Assembly: GCA_964019425.1 (NCBI GenBank)
Contig: OZ025787.1
Coordinates: 1-64,000, forward strand
DNA length: 64,000 nt
Direction: 5' to 3'
From: Flectonema sp. DT1601
Lineage: Eukaryota > Euglenozoa > Diplonemea > Diplonemida > Diplonemidae
The notes below the pieces were generated by a model. The model worked only from the letters and a program-made list of their open reading frames with translations. It made no database searches and had not been told where the DNA came from. Positions 55,352-64,000 of the stretch are shown here, piece by piece. Both the position numbers and the translations under genes were made by a program. The stretch's first letter is position 1, and each line of letters starts with the position of its first letter.

Positions 55352-57493
55352 TTAGGCATTCAGTGATCGAGGTTGGTATGAACGTCTATCGACGCGATGA
55401 CTGCGAATTGAACTTCTAATCGGAACTCCAGCAGAACGAGAGCGGCTGCTCATTTTAAAACCTGACTTCGGATGATGAGCCGACAGGATGTGACGACGGT
55501 GTTGATTCTCTCGACGGGAATCCATCTCATCGTTGATATCTCCAACAAGTTCTTCGAGAACGTCTTCGAGAGTGAGAATTCCAAAAGTCGCGACGTTATT
55601 AATACGAAGTTTGTTAAAGTCACCACTCTGCCAACAGGCCATGTACAGTTCTGGGTTACTCGTTACTACTGCAAAATGTTTTTGAGACTTCTGAAACAAT
55701 TCCAACACTTTGTGTAACTTTGTGGCAGGACTAACAGCAATCATATGAGAAGGGCAGGCAATCTCACTCGCTATCGGACCTCCATTATCAGAATTCTCGA
55801 TACCAATTAATGATCTCAATAAGAGAAGTCCTGTAATCAATCCGCACTCAGCTATTTGAATTTGAATTGTGTCCTTCCCACGAATAGCATTCTGCCATCC
55901 CTCAAGTGAATGAACAGCAACACCATCAACATGTGTAACTCGAGAGTTGTTCCTGTGAAGAATACCTTCAGTTTGTTGTAAGACCTTCTCACTGAAGTCT
56001 TTAATGTACAGATGACTGTTTACCATTAATCCAAAGCCAACACCTTCATCTCTAGTTAGTGTTATTGTATTGACAGGGTGAATTGGTACTCTTGAGAACC
56101 CACATTCTGAAAGGTACTTTAATGTTTCCTTGTCGAGTACTTTGTTTGAAGGAACCATCGCAGTCTTTTGAATACTTTGGCATTCCTTACCAGCAGGTTT
56201 AGTGTCGAGGTCGAGTACGGCGTTAATCAATTCTACTTCGTGTCTTTCTAAACAAGAGAATCTGTTGTCAACAGTGTCTGGTTTGATTTCTGTTGCTGTC
56301 ATTGGGATCCACCTGCGGAGTAGAATTCCACCTTTTCCCTGTTTGTTGATAGCAGCTGTCAGTGTATTGGCTGCTTCCTGTGTCTTTATCATCAACCAAG
56401 TGGTGTCAGTTCCTTGACCACGACGTTCACTGCTACGAGGTTCTAATTCTACTTGCCAATCAGTGCGAGGGATGGCATTCAACTTTAGAAGCCAATCTTC
56501 AAAGTCTTTAGCTGTTGCTCGACTGCAAACTGCTTCCGCTGGAGTCCCTCCCTCGTCCATCTGCAGAAGTCGCTTTTGTTCCTCCTCCTCTTCCTCATTT
56601 ATTGGGATCTCAGTGTGAGCTTCAGCTTCACTTGGAGATGGGTCAGTTGGGGTTAAGAAGATCTTCGCTTTGAAATTAGAAACATTTGTTTTCTCCCCGT
56701 GCATTGCAATCAACGCTCTTAATTCTTCCTTTTTGTAAGGCTCCTCATCGTGTTTTAAGAGAGCGTCTAGAACCTTTGCAATCGGACAAGCGATTGGATA
56801 ACAAACAAATAAAATGACGTACATGACGGGGGCCATGGCTGCTGCCATTGGCATCTTAGCACTTGTAAATAAAGCAGACGGGATGATCTCTCCGAAGAAC
56901 AACACAATTGAAACAGAGAATATGATTGCCATCCAACTAGGAACTAACTTATCCAAAAAGAGTGGAAGAACTTCGTTCGCAGCGGAGTTTACTAATAAAA
57001 GTGTGACAAGTAGAAGATGATGAGACCACCACCAGCTGTGTTTGTCAGGACCATTTATTAAAGGTGATAGTTTTTTAGCGTACTTTGACAGCAGAAGAAG
57101 TTCCTCAGCTTCTTCATCAGTTGCTTCATCTTCATGTTGATTGTAGTACTCAGACGCTTTAATAATTACATCAAGACGGAGTCCATCAATAGATCCAATA
57201 GAGAGAGTGAGACCTGCTGCTAATGCAGCCATCACAACACATCCAATAACAATTGATAAAGACATATACCACTGAGCTGATCCAACCTTCGGTCTGTCAT
57301 CTCCACTTCCACTACCAGCATCTTCATACACGCTGCAACGCTCTTTTAAGACGTAAACCTTTCCGTTTACAGTTATTTCATCATCTGTTGTGTATGGATC
57401 TGATTGTGCTACTTCTCCTCCTACGATGCTAGTCGCTGATGCGAATGAACAGACAAACACAACTGATAACAATATCAGATGTATGCTATTCAT
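55352..57493 (-). CDS. CNNM/CorC-type protein with PDZ-like insertion in its CBS pair
   Basis: 713 residues from ATG 57493. A signal peptide (residues 1-20) and an outer segment precede the CNNM transmembrane domain at about 75-245, with GLTLSIGSIDGLRLDVI and FFGEIIPSALFTSAKM, the family's signature. Cyclin-M proteins mediate or regulate Mg2+ transport. The cytosolic part is unusual. Residues 270-408 are an acidic-then-folded insertion before the usual NRFSCLERHEVELINAVLDL helix. The first CBS half (LKYLSECGFSRVPIHP) is followed by a PDZ-like module at 474-550 (GVGFGLMVN, GILHRNNSRVTHVDGVAVHS), then the CBS pair resumes (LITGLLLLRSLIG to FGILTLEDVLEELVGDI). The Arg/Ser-rich tail is basic. Confidence 0.9.
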   Translation of the reverse strand: MNSIHLILLSVVFVCSFASATSIVGGEVAQSDPYTTDDEITVNGKVYVLKERCSVYEDAGSGSGDDRPKVGSAQWYMSLSIVIGCVVMAALAAGLTLSIGSIDGLRLDVIIKASEYYNQHEDEATDEEAEELLLLSKYAKKLSPLINGPDKHSWWWSHHLLLVTLLLVNSAANEVLPLFLDKLVPSWMAIIFSVSIVLFFGEIIPSALFTSAKMPMAAAMAPVMYVILFVCYPIACPIAKVLDALLKHDEEPYKKEELRALIAMHGEKTNVSNFKAKIFLTPTDPSPSEAEAHTEIPINEEEEEEQKRLLQMDEGGTPAEAVCSRATAKDFEDWLLKLNAIPRTDWQVELEPRSSERRGQGTDTTWLMIKTQEAANTLTAAINKQGKGGILLRRWIPMTATEIKPDTVDNRFSCLERHEVELINAVLDLDTKPAGKECQSIQKTAMVPSNKVLDKETLKYLSECGFSRVPIHPVNTITLTRDEGVGFGLMVNSHLYIKDFSEKVLQQTEGILHRNNSRVTHVDGVAVHSLEGWQNAIRGKDTIQIQIAECGLITGLLLLRSLIGIENSDNGGPIASEIACPSHMIAVSPATKLHKVLELFQKSQKHFAVVTSNPELYMACWQSGDFNKLRINNVATFGILTLEDVLEELVGDINDEMDSRRENQHRRHILSAHHPKSGFKMSSRSRSAGVPIRSSIRSHRVDRRSYQPRSLNA

Positions 57494-57739
57494 TTAATGT
57501 TTTAATTGTCGTATCTGTTTGAGGAAATGATATTTTATAATTAAATTGTTATTTTTAAACTCGTCTAAACCGGCAAAACTATGAATAAAAATCAGTATTA
57601 ATAAGAGACTAGAGAGGAGAACTTAACAAGACACTCACAAGGAGGTCTTCGTATTGAAAGTGTGTAATTAAAAAATCGAAAGAAGAGGAAACAGCGTTCC
57701 TCGATATAAAATACAAATGTCGAATAATAAGAAGATTCA

Positions 57740-60124
57740 CTAGAGGTGCTTCTTAATTTGACTGAGAGAGAATATCATTATCGGTAGTCCTGTTACTTTG
57801 AGATTAGCAGTAGCTGGTGTTTCCTCAGCACTTCCTTCAACTCCGAAAGTAATATTATAACTACCAGGGAGTATCTGTTCATCTCCTTGTTCATTAATAA
57901 TTGACAGGACTTGAGGAGGGACACTCAGAATTACTATTTTTGACTCTCCAGATTGTAAGAAGATTCTATCATAATCAAACAGTTCTTTAAGTGGTGAGTT
58001 AATATGACCTGTTTGAGTTGTTGATGATGTTGTTATGAATCCCAACACAACACAATCAGATGAAGTCATTCCTGTGTTTGTTACTTTTACTTTGTACTGA
58101 GCTGGTGAATCAGTAACTCCACGAGACTCAAAGTATTTCTGATAATTAGTAATCATATCTCGACTACTAACAGACACGGTGGTGTTAATTGGTTCAAACT
58201 TGAATGTCGTGTACGACAATCCAAAACCAAACTCCCAAAGAGGAGTACCTGTGTAGTATCTGTAAGTTATTCCTTCTTCACTTCTCAGATTCATATCAGA
58301 GATTGGACGAGTATCAGCGAATGCTGCCGGGTAGATGGTAGTAGTTAACCTACCAGCAGGAGAAGTCTTACCAAATAGAATATTATAAATAGCCTCCCCA
58401 CCAACCTCACCTGGGTAGTGAGCGTCAAGAATCGCTGGAACATTTGTACGAGTCCAGTCAATTGATACTTGAAGACCGTGAATTAGAATTACAACTGTTT
58501 TTGGATTCACTGCGTACACTTCTTTTATTAACTCTTCCTGATACCCAGGTAGTGTTATAATAGTTCTATCCCAACCTTCGTCTTCACGTGCGTCAGATGT
58601 TTTGTTATTCATTTGTCCTGGAGAAAGACCCACAAATACTAACGCAATGTCAGCTCCTTTAGCTGCTTTAATTGCTTCACTAAACCCGTCTGTTGATGTG
58701 CAGGAAGTTGGATCATCACTCGGTGAGGTAGTTGAGCATCCAATAGAATGACTCTTTATGTTGATATTATTCTTCTTTAGTATTTGATAAGGACTCATTC
58801 TGTTTACAATATTAACAGTCCCGTGGTAGATACTATTCAGTTCTTGAGTCGCATTGAAATGTGGTCCAATCATTGCAATGCTGCTGTCCTTTGAGAGAGG
58901 GAGGAGGTTGTTTTTATTTTTCAGAAGTACCATTCCCTGTTCTGCTGCTGATAATGAGAGATCCCTCGCTTCAGGAGTATCTACTAATTCAGGACCATAA
59001 TTATGATAAGTAACATTATCATCCATGAATCCAAGACTAAATGCTTTTGACCAAGTTCTCACAAATGCCGTAGTAGCGTCTTCCTGACTAAGAACACCTG
59101 TCTTTAATGCATCCGGTATGTGAGTTTGGTAGTAGTTGCCGCAATTTAAGTCACACCCTGCAACAATCGCCTGACTAACTTGTTTTAGAGAAGATCCATT
59201 TAAATATAACTTCGCATAGGCGGTGAAGGCTGCGTCTTCAACAGCTTCACAGTCAGAGACGACGTATCCATCAAAACCCCACTTGCCTCTCATTACTTGA
59301 TTCATTGATAAATCATTACCACAAGAAGGTATTCCATTCACGGCATTGTATGAACACATAACTGAGTGAACTTTAGCACCTTCAATTGCTGCTCTCCATG
59401 CTGGCCAGTAGTACTCAACTTGATCCTGATCACTTACAATCGCGTTGAATCCTTTTCTGTCGCAGGTATTCGCAAATGATGGATCACAGCCGTGACAGTT
59501 CTCACAGTCGTAGTCATGAAAATGCTTTGCAGTAGAAACAGCCTTCAAATGCTTCTTACTCTCTGAAGGGTTTCCCTCTTGAAAAGAAGGTCCCCAATTC
59601 ATAATGTACTCTCCGTTTAGAAAAGGATCTTCAGAAGGAGTTTCCTGACTTCTACCCCAGCGAGGGTCTCTAGCGAGGTTTATGTCAGGTGCCCAAAAAG
59701 CTATTCCAGCTAGTCCTTGATTGTTAAGAGCACGTGCTTCGGTTGAGATTGTTTCACCAACCTTTCTCCATAAAGATCTATTAAAGCTTGATCCAAGAAC
59801 CATTGCATGAGGGAATGAAGTAGGACATCCAGTATTGTTACCATCAAACTTCTTAAAGTATGTTTGTTTACCACACCGAGTTACTACTCCGTGAAGGGCT
59901 TCTGAAAATCGAAATGCCGGAACACCCAACCTGTCACATCCCTGGTTGGTGTTACTTAACATGTTAGCAATCTCGGTGTCATTTAATCTCTTCGACAGGT
60001 CAGTTGCTCTCTCATAAGCTGTCAGGGATTGATTACAATAAGGGTACTCGTTGAAAGGAGAATCAACGCAGCTAACAGCAGATGCTCCTGCGCTCATGAT
60101 AACAGACAAGGCGATCGCTTTCAT
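57740..60124 (-). CDS. Secreted GH3 beta-xylosidase-like glycoside hydrolase
   Basis: 794 residues from ATG 60124, one exon. A signal peptide covers about residues 1-16. The GH3 N-terminal barrel follows the plant and fungal beta-xylosidase pattern: ATDLSKRLNDTEIANML, DRLGVPAFRFSEALHGV, KHFHDYDCEN and the nucleophile loop GYVVSDCEAVEDAA near residue 290. The second domain begins MVLLKNKNNLLPL with AMIGPHFNAT, and a fibronectin-III-like domain closes the protein (FGFGLSYTTFKFEPI). It should release xylose or arabinose from plant or algal polymers in the food vacuole or outside the cell. The core looks intact. GH3 xylosidases move between kingdoms, so transfer is possible but not shown. Confidence 0.95.
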   Translation of the reverse strand: MKAIALSVIMSAGASAVSCVDSPFNEYPYCNQSLTAYERATDLSKRLNDTEIANMLSNTNQGCDRLGVPAFRFSEALHGVVTRCGKQTYFKKFDGNNTGCPTSFPHAMVLGSSFNRSLWRKVGETISTEARALNNQGLAGIAFWAPDINLARDPRWGRSQETPSEDPFLNGEYIMNWGPSFQEGNPSESKKHLKAVSTAKHFHDYDCENCHGCDPSFANTCDRKGFNAIVSDQDQVEYYWPAWRAAIEGAKVHSVMCSYNAVNGIPSCGNDLSMNQVMRGKWGFDGYVVSDCEAVEDAAFTAYAKLYLNGSSLKQVSQAIVAGCDLNCGNYYQTHIPDALKTGVLSQEDATTAFVRTWSKAFSLGFMDDNVTYHNYGPELVDTPEARDLSLSAAEQGMVLLKNKNNLLPLSKDSSIAMIGPHFNATQELNSIYHGTVNIVNRMSPYQILKKNNINIKSHSIGCSTTSPSDDPTSCTSTDGFSEAIKAAKGADIALVFVGLSPGQMNNKTSDAREDEGWDRTIITLPGYQEELIKEVYAVNPKTVVILIHGLQVSIDWTRTNVPAILDAHYPGEVGGEAIYNILFGKTSPAGRLTTTIYPAAFADTRPISDMNLRSEEGITYRYYTGTPLWEFGFGLSYTTFKFEPINTTVSVSSRDMITNYQKYFESRGVTDSPAQYKVKVTNTGMTSSDCVVLGFITTSSTTQTGHINSPLKELFDYDRIFLQSGESKIVILSVPPQVLSIINEQGDEQILPGSYNITFGVEGSAEETPATANLKVTGLPIMIFSLSQIKKHL

Positions 60125-60660
60125 GTTGTGTTTGTTGAACTACTTCTTCACTAGTTTGATAAAAGTATATAACAGCTTTCACCTGATTAATGAAATGTTA
60201 TTAACTAAGAAGTCAACAATCAATTAGATACTATCACTTTACTCACCTCATGAAGTACATTATTAATTAGATCAGTATTGTTAACCAACAGATCACTGCG
60301 ATCAATTATCTAAAGTAAAACAGAAAAAGGATAAGATTCAATTTGTATCCTTCTCACGGACATCGATTAATGCAAACAAAAAGAAATAAACAACAAAACT
60401 TAACTACTGACAGCCGGACCGAAAAAGGAACAGCTGGCCTTTATGAAAAAAAAGAAAAAAAGATCTTGCTCTTTTTTTTTTAAAATTTTTTTTATTTTTC
60501 TTCTCAAGGATAGTTGGAGGACAGAAAAAAAATGAAAAGACGAACACCAGTCAAAAAGGAAAGACCTCATCTTGGAGATGGTTTACGTCATTTGGTCTTC
60601 AATGTACCGACTACTCTGAAAACACAATAGTTTACATACTAACAAGAATTATTTATTGTC
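60125..60660. other. Intergenic spacer with no recognised gene
   Basis: About 540 bases between the SNARE stop and the GH3 start. A/T-rich with a T-rich block at about 60470-60500. No RNA gene or repeat found. Confidence 0.5.
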
Positions 60661-61762
60661 TTATGCCTTCCTGGCTATCAAAGCTATTAAGAATAAAAGT
60701 ATTAAACAGAGCAATAGAATAACACAATATTTGAACTTAGAGTTTTTAGACGACGTGACGGCTTTACGAAGTTCACTAACGCCAGATGTAACGTTTTCTT
60801 GTGCCTTGTTTATGTTGTAATCGATTCTGTCAAGCATTGTTCCTTGATCAATTACCATCGTGTTGAGGTCTTGGAATATTTCATGAACATCGTTGAGGGA
60901 CTTTACAATATCCTGAAGCTCACTATCTCTTTGAGTTGCCATCTCTTCATTTAGTCGAATCATTTGTCTTTGTTCATCAGACATCACTTCACTCATTAAC
61001 GCTTCTTCTTTCCTCAAATTCCTGTCTTCTGCTTCCCACTGAGCTACTTCATCGTCTTGTGTTTGGAAGTGCGATCCACTTTTATTACGTCGTTCACGAT
61101 CCATGTATTCCTTTTGGACTGTTTGTTTTAGTTTTTTTTTTTTTTTGTAATATTATTTCATCGACTTTTCCGGTTAATCAAAAAAGGTTGACCAAAATAA
61201 TAACAAAACACTGGCAGTTCTCTACATACGTTGTCGGAATTGCTTACTCATGTTGGACAGTTCTGCAACACAAGACCTTTCGGCATTCTCAACTACTTTG
61301 TGTTCTACTGGTGGTAGATCGAGGCTTAACTTCTCTAAGCTTTTTATTAATAACTGATTATTTCTAAAACTACTTGTGATATCCTTACAAAAACTTTGAA
61401 TCTCTTGTTGTGTATCTTCTGTAGATGAGAACAGAGTTGTGTGTTGGGAGGCTTTTTTATAAAGCGTCTCCAAACTGTTTACTGTTTTAATATTATTGGT
61501 TACCTCTCGCACAAGATGTTAATAAAAACAATCCAACGAGTGATGACATACTTGAACGTTGCAATCCTGCCTGAGAGTCTCTTATGGTCTCAAGATGATC
61601 AACCCACTCTGGGAAGCAACAATCTCTAGGTAGCATTCCGTACCCTTCTTCAAGACGCTGCTGGTCTTCTCTAACATCTAATCGAGGAGGAGGACCTCTC
61701 CGTACTCTCGCTCTGTAAGCTTTGAAATCATCAGTTCGACTTCTGCACATTGGGAGTGCCAT
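60661..61762 (-). CDS. STX16: Qa-SNARE, syntaxin-16/Tlg2 type, three exons
   Basis: Spliced product 306 residues from ATG 61762; the frame opens slightly earlier at a GTG. Introns at 61482-61551 (70 nt, GTATGT..ACAG) and 61119-61229 (111 nt, GTATGT..ACAG, with an A-rich stretch). Exon 1 has an N-terminal peptide and FPEWVDHLETIRDSQ, typical of syntaxin-16. Exon 2 supplies part of the Habc bundle. Exon 3 carries the SNARE helix, IFQDLNTMVIDQGTMLDRID, whose Gln before GTM is the zero-layer residue, then a C-terminal transmembrane anchor (YCVILLLCLILLFLIALIA). These SNAREs drive endosome-to-trans-Golgi fusion. The N-terminus lacks the usual long leader but is otherwise standard in length. Confidence 0.95.
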
Positions 61763-61951
61763 TTTATTAAAAAACACCCGCCCAGTGTTCTGATGAAATA
61801 AAAATTATATAATTTTACAGACATTTTAATAATTATAAAACCTACTAAAATATTTCAATAGAATTGAACAACACAAACAACAACAGGAATGCTGATTGTT
61901 GTGAATTAGGTTCTCGAGATGTGTACTATTCGACTTCTTACTTCCGACATG

Positions 61952-64000
61952 TCAACTCGGCAGCAGCTTCCGATACCTGGAAGGGCGACCACTTGTTGCT
62001 CCTTTTGGGACATGAAATCGAATAGATTTCAAATAACTTTCGGACTCCTCAGAGATGCCGAACACTTTAGGTTGTGGAGGTCGGGGAGTGAAATGCCTTA
62101 AAGGATATTCCCAATTAATTAAAGGATCTCTCTCAAGAGTGATATCAACATTACTAAAAGAATCTATTTCCTTGAGAGGTAGGACTCCAGCAGTTGTGAA
62201 CAAACTTCTTATTGCTTGCTGTGCTATCTTTCCAGCAAGGATTCTGTCGGCTAGAAGTCGACGAAAGAATCTTTGAATAACAACACACGCAGTGTTTCTT
62301 TTATTTTCTAACCTTTCCCTATCACGTTGCTGTTCTGCTTCTTGTTGGAGTAGACGCTCTTGTTCTTCTTTTGTTTCGATCCAATTAACGAGGACAGCTG
62401 ATTGGTCAAACTTCTGTAGATTAGTTCCAGAAAGTTTAAGACACATACTCTCAACATGACGTCGTAGTAAATATTCTTCCTCATCGAGAGATGATTTGTC
62501 TGAAGGAGCAGCAGATGAATGTCTTTCAGTTGATTGATAAGATGACTCAGTCACAAGTCCTGATACTTCTTCATCAATCTTTGAATCGTTTCTTTCAGTA
62601 GTGCAGATAGAAGTCGCTCCCATACTCCCACCGTTGTGACTTGTTGCTGAAGTATTACTTCGAGTATATTGTTCACCAACAGACTGTTCACTACACAACA
62701 AATCACTAACTGCAGACCTGTCCAGTGTTATTGAAAATGAACGTGAGTCCTGACGGTCTTCTTGAAGTGGAGCAGTGCCTGCGATTCCAATAGCTTCGAA
62801 TGAGATGTCGAGTAGTGTTGTTTGCTGCTCTGCTACACCGAGAGTTGGAAGAACTGGTGTCACAGGTTGAGTTCGACGACCACCTGTTCGATCAGTGTTC
62901 TGTAAAATATGTTCAAATGATGGAACTGTTCCAAAGAGTGATCGTTGAGAGCTTGCACTGCTACTCGCACACGCACTTGCCACTCGACTCGACATTGCGA
63001 ATGATGCCTGAGACCTTTTTGATGAACCGCTACTATTCTTACTTTGTCTCTGATCAACTGGTAGGCTGCTATCTGTTTTATCAGGTGAGGTGGAGTGCTC
63101 TATATCTTCACGAGGAGCCCAAAAACTTTCAATTCGTCGGATGTCGAGTTCTACATCGGCGACGGAACTTTCTTCGGAATCATGATCAGCAAGTGGGAGG
63201 TTGATAGTTTTGTGTTTATTTGAGTCATCAGATACTTCACTTTCTCTGTTGTTGTAAACTCGAATTGATTGAGTGCTTTGAAAGGGAGACTCCTCCGAGT
63301 GGTCTTTGTGTATGTTGAGAATCACTCCCGAGTTTTCATTTAGGTCTTCAGGTATTCCAAAAGGGTGTTCTAAAACAGATGAATTCGATGATGTTATTTT
63401 AGTTGGGAATTGTACTAACGATGGCTGCTCTCCTTCTGGAGGTACTTCCTGAATCTTCTTTTTAGTTTTCGGACTGCGACTTCTTTTCCCCCGAGCACCT
63501 TTTCGTTTTCGACGTTTTTTCCTCTTTAGTTGGTTGCTGGAAGCGAATGCAACGAATTCTGGAATTAGATGGACTGACGGCATCCTCTCAGATGATGTCA
63601 TCTTTTCAGTTGTTAATTCAAATTCATTTCTGTGAGTTTCCATGACAGGATCATTACTCTCTTCTAGGGGGAGAGTCATTTCACAGATTACGTCTCCAAT
63701 TTGTCTTTTTGCTACACCACATTGTTGAAGAACTCTATCGAGAGTCACTAATCTATTTAGTGTTAAAGTAACTGAACTCTTCCTTCGATGTCTTTCTCGG
63801 CGACTAAATGAATGAAGTGATGAACCAGACTCACGACTGTCATACTCACGTTCATCAGAGAGAGCTCGTTTTCCTTTTCGTCTTCTGCGTTTACTGCGAT
63901 TCCTTCTTCGCCTTTTTCCCGGTGACTTTGGTGACGTTTTTCTCTTTCTGTTTGGAGATGCTTTCTTAGACTTTGATCGACTTCTACTTCGTTTTTTCTT
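61952..64000 (-). CDS. Partial: protein with basic RS/KR-rich N-terminus and one IQ motif (5' end outside window)
   Basis: The frame is open from the stop at 61952 to the right edge, so the start lies beyond 64000; at least 682 residues are present. The visible N-terminal part is a Lys/Arg/Ser low-complexity stretch (KKKRSRSRSKSKK, later KRRRRNRSKRRRRKGKR), recalling nuclear RS-type or RNA-binding proteins. A second basic cluster (RKKRRKRKGARGKRSRS) lies about 150 residues on. The middle is Ser/Thr-rich and probably disordered. One IQ motif (VVIQRFFRRLLADRILA) precedes a 110-residue C-terminal segment ending in SGRPSRYRKLLPS. No catalytic domain is visible. Function is unknown. Confidence 0.75.
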   Translation of the reverse strand, partial: KKKRSRSRSKSKKASPNRKRKTSPKSPGKRRRRNRSKRRRRKGKRALSDEREYDSRESGSSLHSFSRRERHRRKSSVTLTLNRLVTLDRVLQQCGVAKRQIGDVICEMTLPLEESNDPVMETHRNEFELTTEKMTSSERMPSVHLIPEFVAFASSNQLKRKKRRKRKGARGKRSRSPKTKKKIQEVPPEGEQPSLVQFPTKITSSNSSVLEHPFGIPEDLNENSGVILNIHKDHSEESPFQSTQSIRVYNNRESEVSDDSNKHKTINLPLADHDSEESSVADVELDIRRIESFWAPREDIEHSTSPDKTDSSLPVDQRQSKNSSGSSKRSQASFAMSSRVASACASSSASSQRSLFGTVPSFEHILQNTDRTGGRRTQPVTPVLPTLGVAEQQTTLLDISFEAIGIAGTAPLQEDRQDSRSFSITLDRSAVSDLLCSEQSVGEQYTRSNTSATSHNGGSMGATSICTTERNDSKIDEEVSGLVTESSYQSTERHSSAAPSDKSSLDEEEYLLRRHVESMCLKLSGTNLQKFDQSAVLVNWIETKEEQERLLQQEAEQQRDRERLENKRNTACVVIQRFFRRLLADRILAGKIAQQAIRSLFTTAGVLPLKEIDSFSNVDITLERDPLINWEYPLRHFTPRPPQPKVFGISEESESYLKSIRFHVPKGATSGRPSRYRKLLPS

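Overview
This window comes from a unicellular eukaryote. It has short spliceosomal introns (twelve placed here, about 60-115 nt, nearly all with GTATGY donors and mostly ACAG acceptors), the standard genetic code, and eukaryote-only families: a myosin, a Qa-SNARE, USP5, LUC7, CK1 and NEK kinases, and CNNM. The species is not identifiable by reading. All 19 recognised host genes lie on the minus strand over about 50 kb, many have a CAG just upstream of the ATG, and the LINE resembles the Ingi/I group. Together these fit a lineage with unidirectional clusters and possible spliced-leader trans-splicing (for example a euglenozoan or dinozoan relative), but this is inference only.

Layout. Positions 1-2588 are a satellite of the octamer TTTGCGGG. 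Positions 3236-9132 hold a minus-strand LINE (ORF1 and ORF2 with endonuclease, reverse transcriptase and RNase H) carrying about four frameshifts. Positions 9347-13193 are a repeat island: a 51-bp triplet repeat, a 3-kb element bounded by CATACTTGTACCCCTTT inverted repeats that contains 154-bp tandem repeats and a degenerate tRNA-like Pol III unit, and a 106-bp relative of that element.

From 13.4 kb onward the window is gene-dense. In order along the plus strand, all transcribed from the minus strand: old-yellow-enzyme reductase, membrane P-loop-like protein, membrane START protein, ubiquitin-like/LRR protein, NEK kinase, GT8-GT31 double glycosyltransferase, USP5-type deubiquitinase, two DOMON membrane proteins (paralogs with a shared conversion tract) separated by a 4-kb repeat-rich spacer, CK1 kinase, TAP/ABCB-like half-transporter, PQ-loop transporter, LUC7 splicing factor, IQ protein, myosin-PH-RanBP2 zinc-finger protein, CNNM-like protein with inserted domains, GH3 xylosidase, syntaxin-16-like SNARE, and an IQ protein with a basic RS-like N-terminus that runs off the right edge.

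The genes do not form one pathway. Several serve membrane traffic and the endomembrane system (SNARE, myosin, START, PQ-loop, glycosyltransferase, ABC transporter). The most unusual content is domain architecture: myosin fused to PH and RanBP2 zinc finger, CNNM with a PDZ-like insertion in its CBS pair, USP5 with a zinc-finger fold that has lost zinc ligands, an ABC transporter with a 100-residue insertion, and a K-less P-loop protein beside a membrane-anchored START protein.
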